Positions 52,401 to 59,100 of a DNA stretch of 64,000 bases are shown here, one piece after another (position 1 is the first letter of the stretch; every line of letters begins with the position of its first letter). The stretch is from contig VXAZ01001668.1 of assembly GCA_013399875.1 (NCBI GenBank), positions 248,001-312,000 of the forward strand, read 5' to 3'. This DNA comes from Gymnorhina tibicen (Eukaryota > Chordata > Aves > Passeriformes > Artamidae). The notes below the pieces were generated by a model that saw only the letters and a list, made by a program, of their open reading frames with translations, did no database searches and had not been told where the DNA came from. The position numbers and the translations under genes are program-made.

Positions 52401-52639
52401 CTGCCAAGGCGGGGGTCCCCTGACCGCCGGAACCCACGGGGCGAGCTCAGCACCTCCATCCCGCACCTCCGCCCCGCACTCCCCGGCCCGGTGCGAGCGG
52501 CACTCGGTTGCCAGCGCGGCACCGGAGCAAAGTTGCCGCGGTGCCGCCGGTGCCTTTGGCTGCCGCTGCCCGGCGCTACTCACACGAAGACCCCGAAGAG
52601 CAGCACCCGTATGCCGATCTCGATCGCCAGCTCCCGCAT
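6878..52639 (-). CDS. PLPP4: PLPP4 gene, complete coding region in seven spliced exons
   Basis: Phospholipid phosphatase 4, a multi-pass membrane enzyme of the Mg2+-independent PAP2/LPP family. From the literature (as DPPL2) it dephosphorylates diacylglycerol pyrophosphate, phosphatidate and related lipid phosphates. Joining the seven exons gives 816 nt and 271 residues, the length I recall for the human protein. The PAP2 motifs are complete: KX6RP at residues 102-110, PSIHS at 143-147 with catalytic His146, and SRX5H at 195-202 with His202. Hydrophobic segments lie near 4-20, 53-72, 84-106, 149-165, 176-194 and 207-222, fitting six membrane passes. All introns are GT-AG with consistent phases. 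The seven-exon structure and nearly every residue agree with mammalian PLPP4 as I remember it; no alignment was run. PLPP5 is the nearest paralogue, but the C-terminal ...LEGITEGPV points to PLPP4. Confidence 0.97.
8200..8262 (+). mobile_element. CR1 LINE 3'-end remnant, degraded
   Basis: The stretch GACCTAGGAGATGTCTTCTA followed by ATCCTATG resembles the CR1 3' end (a gatgatct...cttccaaccc-type tail) with several substitutions. Short and divergent, so an old copy or a chance match. Confidence 0.4.
10195..10629 (+). mobile_element. ERVL-type LTR, probably solo, divergent
   Basis: I recognise the pattern of a common bird endogenous retrovirus-L LTR: an AGGTTTTGGTAGCAG start, the segment around GCCAACGCCAGCCGGCC, CGCTGGCCAAGGCTGAGCCC, an A-rich stretch after GGTTTAAAAAATGGG, and a 3' part with CCAGCTGAGGAGGGGAG and GTCCAGCCAGGGTCAGCCCC. 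Part of the LTR between about 10500 and 10530 appears shortened. No internal retroviral coding sequence is adjacent, so a solo LTR is likely. The 5' boundary is approximate. Open frames over it on both strands are not genes. Confidence 0.75.
11325..11495 (-). CDS. PLPP4: PLPP4 exon 6, catalytic motif 3
   Basis: 171 nt encoding Phe149 (completed) through Gln205 and one base of Asp206. It includes the segment [20 protein letters not shown], membrane segment 5 ([19 protein letters not shown]) and the nucleophile motif SRMCDYKH with His202. The donor is GTGAGA. The chosen acceptor TTTATCAG gives the family sequence HSSFAFSG. A second in-frame acceptor, TTTCTGCAG, lies exactly 21 bases upstream (see its own entry). 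Confidence 0.96.
11496..11516 (-). promoter_or_regulatory. PLPP4: Alternative in-frame 3' splice site of PLPP4 exon 6
   Basis: Reading the minus strand into exon 6, TTTCTGCAG ends at 11517 and TTTATCAG ends at 11496, 21 bases apart. The upstream AG has a CTAAT branch-point-like sequence about 16 bases before it. Using it would replace Phe149 with eight residues (LTCFALSV), a net gain of seven, with no stop and no frame change. The insertion falls three residues after His146. The downstream site gives the conserved protein and is presumably the major one. Confidence 0.4.
11542..11567. repeat. TTGG tetranucleotide repeat
   Basis: About six tandem TTGG units followed by GGGG and a T run. On the gene strand this is a CCAA repeat about 25-50 bases upstream of the exon 6 acceptor pair, so length variation could affect splice-site choice. 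That effect is inference. Confidence 0.9.
16186..16325 (+). mobile_element. CR1 LINE fragment, 3' end with internal deletion
   Basis: GGAGAAGAGAAGGCTCTGGG, an upstream CR1 element, is joined to a GTCCCTGCCCATGGCAGGGG 3' end followed by CCCTTCCAACCCAAACCCT. In full CR1 copies these two parts lie some distance apart, so this copy carries an internal deletion. The 3' tail is well preserved. Confidence 0.85.
18165..18440 (-). mobile_element. CR1 LINE 3' fragment
   Basis: On the plus strand it starts with ACAGAATATTTCAGTTGGAA and GGGACC, the reverse complement of the CR1 3' tail. It continues through CTAGTCCAACTGCC, GCCTCTTCCAGTGTTTGACC and ACCCTCTTGGTAAAG. The element is therefore in the same orientation as PLPP4, inside intron 5. 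Moderately diverged. Confidence 0.88.
21150..21420 (+). mobile_element. CR1 LINE fragment
   Basis: Contains CAGTAAAAGGCGAAGAG, a GCACAGGAAATTGCATTTAA-type segment, TTTTCACTGTGAGAGTGGTC and CAGACACTGAACCAGG, in the order found in the CR1 3' UTR and ORF2 end. It then degrades through GGTTGTGGAATCTTCAT. Only the first part of the terminal tail is recognisable. Confidence 0.85.
26437..26463. repeat. Perfect 27-bp palindrome (13-bp arms, 1-base centre)
   Basis: ATTTCTGACTTTC, a single T, then GAAAGTCAGAAAT. The arms match without error. It sits in intron 5 of PLPP4, 112 bases downstream of the exon 5 donor, and could form a tight hairpin in pre-mRNA. Confidence 0.95.
26575..26699 (-). CDS. PLPP4: PLPP4 exon 5, catalytic motifs 1 and 2
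   Basis: 125 nt. It completes Arg107, encodes 108-148 and ends with the first base of Phe149. It contains the RP of KX6RP (Arg109-Pro110) and the PSIHSS motif with His146, the general acid of PAP2 enzymes. Between them is the Cys-containing loop [20 protein letters not shown]. The acceptor TTTTTTGTAG and donor GTAAGT are strong. The following intron begins about 110 bases before a perfect 27-bp palindrome (26437-26463). Confidence 0.96.
26700..27945 (-). other. PLPP4: PLPP4 intron 4
   Basis: 1.2 kb, the shortest intron, between the two exons that together form the KX6RP motif. No repeat or exon recognised in it. Confidence 0.9.
27946..28009 (-). CDS. PLPP4: PLPP4 exon 4 (64-nt small exon)
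   Basis: The smallest internal exon. It completes Ala86, encodes 87-106 ([20 protein letters not shown]) and ends with two bases of Arg107. It holds membrane segment 3 and the Lys102 that opens the KX6RP catalytic motif. The rest of that motif is in exon 5, so skipping exon 4 would destroy the active site. Acceptor TTTTGTAG, donor GTAAGT. The exon is too short and too hydrophobic to appear as an ORF on its own; it was found by searching for the conserved peptide. Confidence 0.95.
28010..31322 (-). other. PLPP4: PLPP4 intron 3
   Basis: 3.3 kb. It holds a compound dinucleotide microsatellite near 28.4 kb, about 400 bases upstream of exon 4. Otherwise unremarkable AT-rich sequence. Confidence 0.9.
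28391..28484. repeat. Compound microsatellite (TA)n(TG)n
   Basis: Imperfect AT/AC/GT-rich lead-in, then an uninterrupted TA run from about 28435, then a TG run of about 17 units to 28484. The lead-in includes the self-complementary ACACATATGTGT. Likely polymorphic and prone to length error in assembly. Confidence 0.97.
31323..31413 (-). CDS. PLPP4: PLPP4 exon 3
   Basis: 91 nt encoding residues 56-85 ([20 protein letters not shown] through KEAFL) plus the first base of Ala86. The acceptor is TCTCACAG and the donor GTAATG, the least consensus-like donor in the gene. It carries most of membrane segment 2 and the following charged cytoplasmic loop [11 protein letters not shown]. Confidence 0.95.
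31414..35652 (-). other. PLPP4: PLPP4 intron 2
   Basis: 4.2 kb. It has an 18-base A run at 33088-33105 and a second A-rich run near 33165-33177. The 300 bases next to exon 3 (31430-31720) resemble conserved non-coding DNA. No other exon seen. Confidence 0.9.
35653..35761 (-). CDS. PLPP4: PLPP4 exon 2
   Basis: 109 nt completing Val19 and encoding residues 20-55, from [20 protein letters not shown] to ...IPTRLMF. Acceptor TTTGCAG and donor GTAAGT. It covers the extracytoplasmic or lumenal linker after the first membrane segment and the start of the second segment. The [10 protein letters not shown] start is highly characteristic of the PLPP4/PLPP5 pair. Exon 2 ends exactly on a codon boundary (phase 0). 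Confidence 0.95.
37165..37215 (+). mobile_element. CR1 LINE 3'-end remnant
   Basis: CAGGGGGGCTGGGACCAGGT, then GATCTTTAATGGTCTCTTCC and AACCCAAACCCTTCT. This is the standard CR1 3' terminal sequence with few changes; only about 50 bases are present, as in many 5'-truncated copies. Confidence 0.85.
38384..38405. repeat. Poly(A) run with undetermined base
   Basis: About 21 A with a single N at 38403. A homopolymer sequencing artefact in intron 1. Confidence 0.95.
39139..39390. promoter_or_regulatory. CpG cluster inside intron 1
   Basis: About 16 CpG within 250 bases, with a few more up to 39605, in an intron that is otherwise CpG-poor. It may be an internal regulatory element or alternative promoter kept unmethylated in the germline. 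No first exon with a PLPP4-compatible frame could be identified beside it. Confidence 0.4.
44640..44895 (-). mobile_element. CR1 LINE fragment, old
   Basis: The plus strand carries CACTCAACCTAAGTTTCCCT followed by TGCTACAAATTTAAAAATTG, and earlier ATCACAGTGCTCAAAG. In order these resemble the reverse complement of the CR1 3' region (lead-in to the ...aacctaaatctcccttg... part). Strongly diverged; boundaries approximate. Confidence 0.55.
47396..47425. repeat. Perfect inverted repeat (12-bp arms, 6-base loop)
   Basis: ATAACATGTAAA, loop TTATGG, TTTACATGTTAT. Arms are fully complementary. Located in intron 1 with no recognised element around it. Confidence 0.95.
52584..52639 (-). CDS. PLPP4: PLPP4 exon 1, coding part
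   Basis: Encodes residues 1-18 ([18 protein letters not shown]) plus the first two bases of Val19, ending at a GTGAGT donor. This is the N-terminal hydrophobic segment. The ATG at 52639-52637 has A at -3 and C at +4, so its Kozak context is good but not optimal. It lies within the CpG island. The start was chosen because the peptide matches the family N-terminus exactly in position. An upstream out-of-frame ATG lies 44 bases 5' (see the uORF entry). Confidence 0.95.
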
Positions 52640-52683
52640 GGTGGGTCCCGGCGCTCCCGCAGCCCCGCGGCGCCGCCTCTCAT
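52640..52683 (-). promoter_or_regulatory. Upstream ATG with out-of-frame overlapping uORF
   Basis: An ATG at 52683-52681 (G at -3, A at +4) lies 44 bases before the PLPP4 start and is out of frame. On the spliced mRNA its frame runs through exon 1 and stops at a TGA about 35 bases into exon 2 (35729-35727), giving 44 codons overlapping the PLPP4 start. If transcription begins upstream of 52683, it would be expected to lower PLPP4 translation. Peptide content is GC-driven and not recognised. Confidence 0.5.
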
Positions 52684-52716
52684 GCCCGGGGGCAGCGGGG
52701 CTGCCTCACGCCGCCC

Positions 52717-52779
52717 NNNNNNNNNNNNNNNNNNNNNNNNNNNNNNNNNNNNNNNNNNNNNNNNNNNNNNNNNNNNNNN
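52717..52779. other. Assembly gap (63 N) in PLPP4 5' UTR/promoter
   Basis: A run of N flanked by CCGCCC on one side and CGGGGGGAGGG on the other. It begins 78 bases upstream of the ATG. The true length and content are unknown; G-rich sequence of this kind is often lost in short-read assemblies. Confidence 0.99.
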
Positions 52780-53180
52780 CGGGGGGAGGGTCCCGGTGAC
52801 TAACGCGGTGTCCCCCGCGGGGGCCGGGGATCCTGGGGATTTCCCCTCCCCGCCTCCCCGCCCGCCCCCGCGGCGCTGCCGAGCGGAGCCGGAGCCGGGG
52901 CCGGGGCCGTCCCGCCCGCCCCTCGGGGCCGCCCTGCGCCACCGCCCGGGTCCTGCCGGCAGCGGGATCCTGTCCCTGCCTAAGGCGGGGAAGGGGCGCC
53001 ATGAGAGCGTTTTTTCTGCCCCATTTAATGCAGCGCTCCCCATCCTTCCCTGGAGGGCCATGAACCCATCGGGGCGAGGGGCTGACATCGCAGGGCACCG
53101 CCGCCACAGCTCCGACCGTGGGCTGGCGTTCCGGTGTTCACCTCTGGCTCGTAATGAAGCCCCGCACTTCGAAAAGATGG

Positions 53181-56100
53181 AGAAAAAAAACATAATAATG
53201 GGGCCGGCGGGAGGGAGCATCACCTCACACAGATAACATCGGGTGTTCATTAAGACCGAAACTGCCGGCCCGTTGTGCAAAGGGCAATCACGCACCAGAC
53301 CACCCTGCTGGCGCTGAGCTTGGCCCATCTGCTTTATCTTTGCATAAAGGATTAACAGCGTTTGAACACGGGATGTATTTATATAACTCCCTTTTCCCCT
53401 GCTTACGCATCCGTGCCATTTTAAACCCTGCTCCTCATTGTTAATGCAGATAACCAAGCGTGTCACTTCGGTGTCCCTTGCTCAGATTCCACCTATTATG
53501 TGATATTATAGCCTAAATATGTCATTAATTCCGTGTCTGTTTATTCCCAGAGATGAGTTTAGCTAAACATGCAGAGGTTGTAGTTATATGGGACCACAAA
53601 TTTCTGGGATGGGAGAAAGGCAGCAAAACAACCAGTGACTTGGTTTACTCCTGTGATTCCTCCAATCCACCCACCATTTCTCTCAATGGCTTTCTCTGAG
53701 CTACCCTAGACTACTTTTGCACAGAGTTCATTTAAGTTACTCTGCATGGAGACACTCCTGAACACCTTTAGTGTAAGAGAGTTTCAGCCTTAAGCCATGA
53801 AACGCAGCAAACTAATTCACATTAAAATGTATTTAATTATCTGCTTTCTCGGGGTCTTTGGAGGGGCATGTCCTTCAGGAAAGTGTTCATAGCTATTAAC
53901 ACTGCACATAGCTACAAAACAGCCATCAGGATTGCAGTAGGAATCCAATCCACTTTACTACATGATTATTGTTGGAGAATTAATGCCAGAGAGGCTTTGT
54001 TAAACCTTTCTGCCTAATATATGCACTGTGCATAAAAGGGAAGCCTTGAACTTTGAATTAACTACTAAGTAGTAAAACTTTTATTGACTGTGTTTGTGGA
54101 AGAACAGAGGCATAAGATTCTGTACTAAACTCATCTAGACAGATGTACATCAGTGCTAGATTTGTTGCAAGGGGCATGACTGAAGCCCGGAAAACCCAGG
54201 TGTGTGACTGGCATTGGAATGAACGCTTAAAATGTTACTTAAAAGAGATCTTTCTCTCTTCTACACCTTATTTCATTAATTTACAGACAAAGCTCGGTCA
54301 ACTACTTATAATGTGGATTTTAAAAAACGTGATTCACTCTCAGGAGGCAAAGTTAAATTGTGAAATCTCCGTATTAAACTGATGGTGGTGGTAAACGACA
54401 TGTCACCTCCCTTTGAGGACGCTGGGTTGGTCTTCGACTGTCGAATTCTTGTACTTTCTCTGGTTTGTGCCCCCAGTGACTGAATGTGTGCCTACACTCT
54501 TGATAGGTGTGCACAGGAATAATCTTTGGTTTTATTAATAGACAGAAATAACCTCATAATTTGTGTGAATCAAGCCAGTCATGACACAAGGAATGCTAGT
54601 TCCAAATGAAATGAAATTTGTCCTGCTGCTGCGATCTGCTTGCAGTGTTCTGGTTCTCCAACATGTATCAGCTGATGGTGATTTATGAAGCATAAATACT
54701 TCAGATTGATGTTTTTTTAAAACTAGACCCAGCTTGCAGCTGGCTGCTGAACAAAACTTGCTTTGACTTTTAAACTGAATATGAGCTATAGTGGTAAACA
54801 GCAAGAAAAAGATTTTAGGCTACATTGTGGAATTAAGCTCCAACCCAGCAGGAGGTACAGCACAGTCACTGCACTACAGCACATTCTTAGAGCAAACCAC
54901 AGTGACCCTGGGAACATCCCAATTTTTTATTCATCCCATCCCTGCATCAGGCACAGCAGGTGCCCTCAATGCTGTTTATGTTTTTAAGAGTGACTGCAGA
55001 GAAGAGAGAACTGATCCCACCCCAACAGAGGCAGCTATCGATACTTTTAGGTGGCTAACGTGGGGTCTCAGTACTTTTCTCTCACAAAGACTGGTTTCTC
55101 TTTGAGCCACCTGCAGCCAACTTTCAGTCCACAAATTGATGTTCACAACCAGAAAGAGCAGCACAGCTGATGTGGCTTTTCTGGAGGTTCCAACCCTTTG
55201 CCAGGATGCGAGTGTGCTTCTTGCCTGCCTTGGGGCAAAATCTTGCAGCTTGCGGTAAGCTGACCTTAAAAGAACCTGATTTTTCTATCAAAACTTTATC
55301 CTGCCAAAAAAAAAAGGCTGTGGAAAATAGCAAGCTTGCAGCAAAAGGAACATGACGAAAAACCAAGTGGTACTAACAACTAAAACTGCAGAAGCTGGTT
55401 CTTCCTGACTGTTTCCTAAGGGATGTAACTCTTCTGGGGTCCTGGGGACAAAAAATCCTCACTAGAAATATGTGCTGTCTGTCCAAATCTTAGGTCTTGT
55501 AGCTGTGGAAGCTCTTAAGGCCAAGGAGTTTCATGGGCTGATGATGGCTTTTGTTCCATATAAAAGACTCTTAAAAAGGATTCATGAATGTCTTTTCTTG
55601 GTCGTATATGGCCGTGTGTAGTGTTTAGTCAAAGAGACAACACAGATCCAGCCGAAAAGTTTTATAACTCCACCATCTTTATCTATGTATTTTTTAGGGG
55701 TTTGTAGCAGAGAAAAGTATTACCTTTGACTATTGATAAGTCAAGCATTCCCAGGTGAAGAAAAAGTAGCCAGGGAAGAATCACTTGCAGCATTACAAAT
55801 GTTCAAGACAAACATTTCCATCCCAGGAAATGCATCATCAGCTGCAGAATTCACAAGTTTCAGGAAGGGAAGTGATAGCAGAATTAATTATGAAAGAAGA
55901 GTATTGTTTAATTATTTCAGACTTCAGATTAATTCCTTTAAACAACCTCTGCTTTTCATATCACTGCAAAAATTGTAGAAGATTGAAAATAATATTTAAG
56001 TCCCTAAGCCAGTAGGAACCTATATAATGGTTCAGGATGTTAAAATCTGAAATATATCTCCTAAAATGAAACATGGGAAAATTATTCTGAAAAATTCCAA

Positions 56101-59100
56101 TCATTGTGCTCGCTCATGAAGTTCCACTTTAAATTTCACAAAATAGCTTATTATTACAATTAATAGGAAACAGAGGATGTTTACTATTAGGACGTTATAT
56201 TTATTCATTCTTTAATCATTTAAAGTAGTAATTATGTTTGTTCTGTTTACAACTTTTGGGGGCAAAGCACTTTTAAAAAATTCTTTTATCATTAGTGTCT
56301 AATCAATGAGTATAAATACTTTGGTACCTTTTTTACAAAATCACATGAATTATATTATAATGTCAGAAATTAAAATAAATTTCAGACCGAAAAGCCATTT
56401 AGATCCCCAGAGGGCACCTGTTGATTGAAAACATACCAATATGGAATATCTCCATTTTAAATTTTGTCAGTTTTTTCTCTTTTTGTCAGCTCTTTTACCC
56501 AAAGGAAGAGCAGATGGTGGGGACAGTACCAATGTCCCTGTGCCACTCCACTAGCGTGCTGAAACAGAAGAGGGATGTCCCAGTCCTGCTGGGAGGGAGG
56601 CTGAAGGCAGCAATCCAAGGTCAGGATAACTTGAGAACTTCATCCTGTGCAGGCAGCTCCTTTGGAGTGCCTGGACACCCAGTGAAAAGCACAGGGCTCT
56701 CTGTAGGTTTGGGCACCTTCCCAAATCTGTCTCATTGGCTCTGGGCTGATGCTATTCACCATGTGAGACTCTGCCATTAATTTGAGTCAGTGCCACCACT
56801 TCACGTAAGTCAGAGAGCAAAAGTCACAGATTTTTTTTCTTTTTCTTCACTGAATGTCTTCCAAAATGTTGTCATTCCATAGTCCTCCTCTGTCTGCCAC
56901 TCACTATTTTAGATGACTTAACCTAAGCCAAAATTATGATGAGAAAAAGAAATTTGTAACATCTAAGAGTGCGTAATTTATTTCTGAGACAATCTGCATG
57001 TATATGTATAAGTACCTCATGGGAAGCTTAAATCTGCATAAGTCATTTCTTAGTTACTAGAGCCCAATCCAGAAACAGTGAGCCAATATTTTTGTGTAAT
57101 TTCTGTGGTAAAAGGCACATCTATGCAATGCTTTAGCTGGTTGCCCAGAGAAAGATTATGTGACAGGTTTGCAGTACAGATACATTCAAATACTTCAGAA
57201 CCACATTATTTAACAGTGAAAAATGGCCATTATTTTGTGTTATTACTAATGAAAGTAGGACTCCCGGGAATCTAAAAGTTTCTGAAGAAAGCCAAACCTA
57301 AAATGTTTAAATATTGTACAGAGAATTTTGTCTAAAATACCTGAAACAAGCACGTTGTCTGTGGACCAAAGACCCTTTCTCTTACCCTGTATAACTTCAC
57401 TGAGGCTGTTTGCTGAATAAATGCCTCACTGTTGAAGCCGTGAAATCACTGATTGTTATTAATACCTTATATATAAAGGGGTGTATGTGAGAGCAGAAAA
57501 CTGTGGTTTATACTTCTTCATAAGATGTACTATGTAGCCCAAAAGCAGTGCTACCCGTAAGGGATACAGGCTTTTGTTGGACAAAGGAGGCAGAGCATTA
57601 ATTCCTTGTAAATCCATGTAAGGAATTTGTAACGAGCTCTGAAAACAGGCAAGGGTCTCAACACAACACAAAAGTGAAATAACTTTGTACGTTTTTAGAA
57701 GGATTCAAAGGACATTGAATAAACTTTCTTACCTTTCGCAGTTCTGGTACAAAATCAGGAACAGCTTGGCAGACAACTTTCATTTTGGTGTTACTTACAC
57801 TCAGACTTGTCACAGGACATAAAACTGATGTGGTTTCAGATCCACTGAGATCAAACATTAAGACATGTCTGGATGAACAATATTTCCAGTTTTCCATTGC
57901 CTGGGTCTGTAGACAACCTGATGCTTAAGCAAAAACTGCTGGCCAAAGAAACACTAAAATCCAGCCTGACATGACACCAGGGTAGATTTTTATTCTTTAA
58001 CAATTACAGTCTGCTAAACAACCTACTTATTCTTTCAAAGATATAAATGAAGGGCTATTTTAGCTCTTTCTTTTACCGTCTTCTGTCAGTATTTTTTTCT
58101 TTTACTTTTTGCCACCTCTTTTCCTGCCTTCTTGAATATTTTAATCAAAGTCATAATGGGGAAAAGCCCTTTTTTCCCTTGCTTTCCTGCATACACATCC
58201 CTGTGCATGGTCTGATCTGTGCTGCACACCCAGATGCAGTGCATAGCCCTTGGCTGTAGATTCAGCTCTAGAGGAACTCCAGAATCACGGAGGGTTTTGT
58301 TAAAGAAACCAGAGTCAAGACTGAGATAATTTTATTAATTCTGTACATGTCTACACAGATGCACATGGCAATGGGAATTTCCCATCACCATTGGATTTGG
58401 CTGCTATTCCACATACATTGCTGCTGGTCTCTTTCCTAAGTAGCTATTGGTACTGTGATGGACAAAAGGAACTTCAGGGAATAAAACTCCAAAGGAATTA
58501 AAAACCTCAATCAGCACGATGCAACCATGCACATTCTAATTGCCCTGGATATCATATTTAAAGCATTTCTAAAAGCAAATCGTTAATGCTTCTCTTTAGT
58601 TACAGTGCAGGTGCCTAAAACTGGCTCCTGATTGTGCCTAATTAAACAGTTCTAAACATTAATGCACCAGCGAGTTTCAGCAGTGAAGCTGTGTCAAATA
58701 CTTCATTTGGGAATTTTTTGGGGGGTGAATGTATGTGCTTGGGGCCATCTGGTGGAGCAGAACTACAATGCACTGAACGTGCTGCTGCCCATCCCGGCGC
58801 ACGGGCACACCTGGCCATTCCCGGGCATCCCAAGCACCCCAGATATCCCATCCCTACAGGACAGCCAGCCCTATGAGCTCTCCTCTATCCGGAATTTCTC
58901 TGCTGAACCCTGACTTGTTTCAAAATGTGTCCCTTATAACTCTTCTACACCAAGAACTGACAGGGACATATTTTCATCCAGCACACCACTGCCCCTAATA
59001 ATCAGCATCTTGGGGAAACTCGATTAGTCTAAACAATTAAATTCATGTCTACATGAAGCTGATATAAATTATTTATGAGCCAATTGACATTTGCAGCACT

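Larger units (their letters stand above)
35762..52583 (-). other. PLPP4: PLPP4 intron 1
   Basis: 16.8 kb, the longest intron. It contains CR1 fragments near 37.17 and 44.64 kb, an A run with one undetermined base near 38.4 kb, a CpG cluster at 39.14-39.39 kb, and an inverted repeat at 47.4 kb. The CpG-island end lies at 51.96-52.58 kb. No additional coding exon was recognised. Confidence 0.85.
51960..53180. promoter_or_regulatory. CpG island spanning the PLPP4 promoter and first exon
   Basis: A sharp rise in GC and CpG density around exon 1, against CpG-poor sequence on both sides. It runs from about 650 bases inside intron 1 to about 500 bases upstream of the start codon. No TATA box is apparent; island promoters usually initiate diffusely. 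Long open frames on both strands here are a by-product of high GC (few stop codons) and are not genes. The transcription start cannot be placed because the assembly gap lies in the likely 5' UTR. Confidence 0.85.

Noticed and set aside
51673..53466. Long open frames on both strands around exon 1 (up to 296 codons)
   Set aside because: Products of high GC content and of N translated as open codons. Only the 56 coding bases at 52584-52639 match PLPP4.
58745..58755. CCATCTGGTGG, partly similar to a CTCF core
   Set aside because: Only a partial match to the consensus; such words occur often by chance and no further support is visible.
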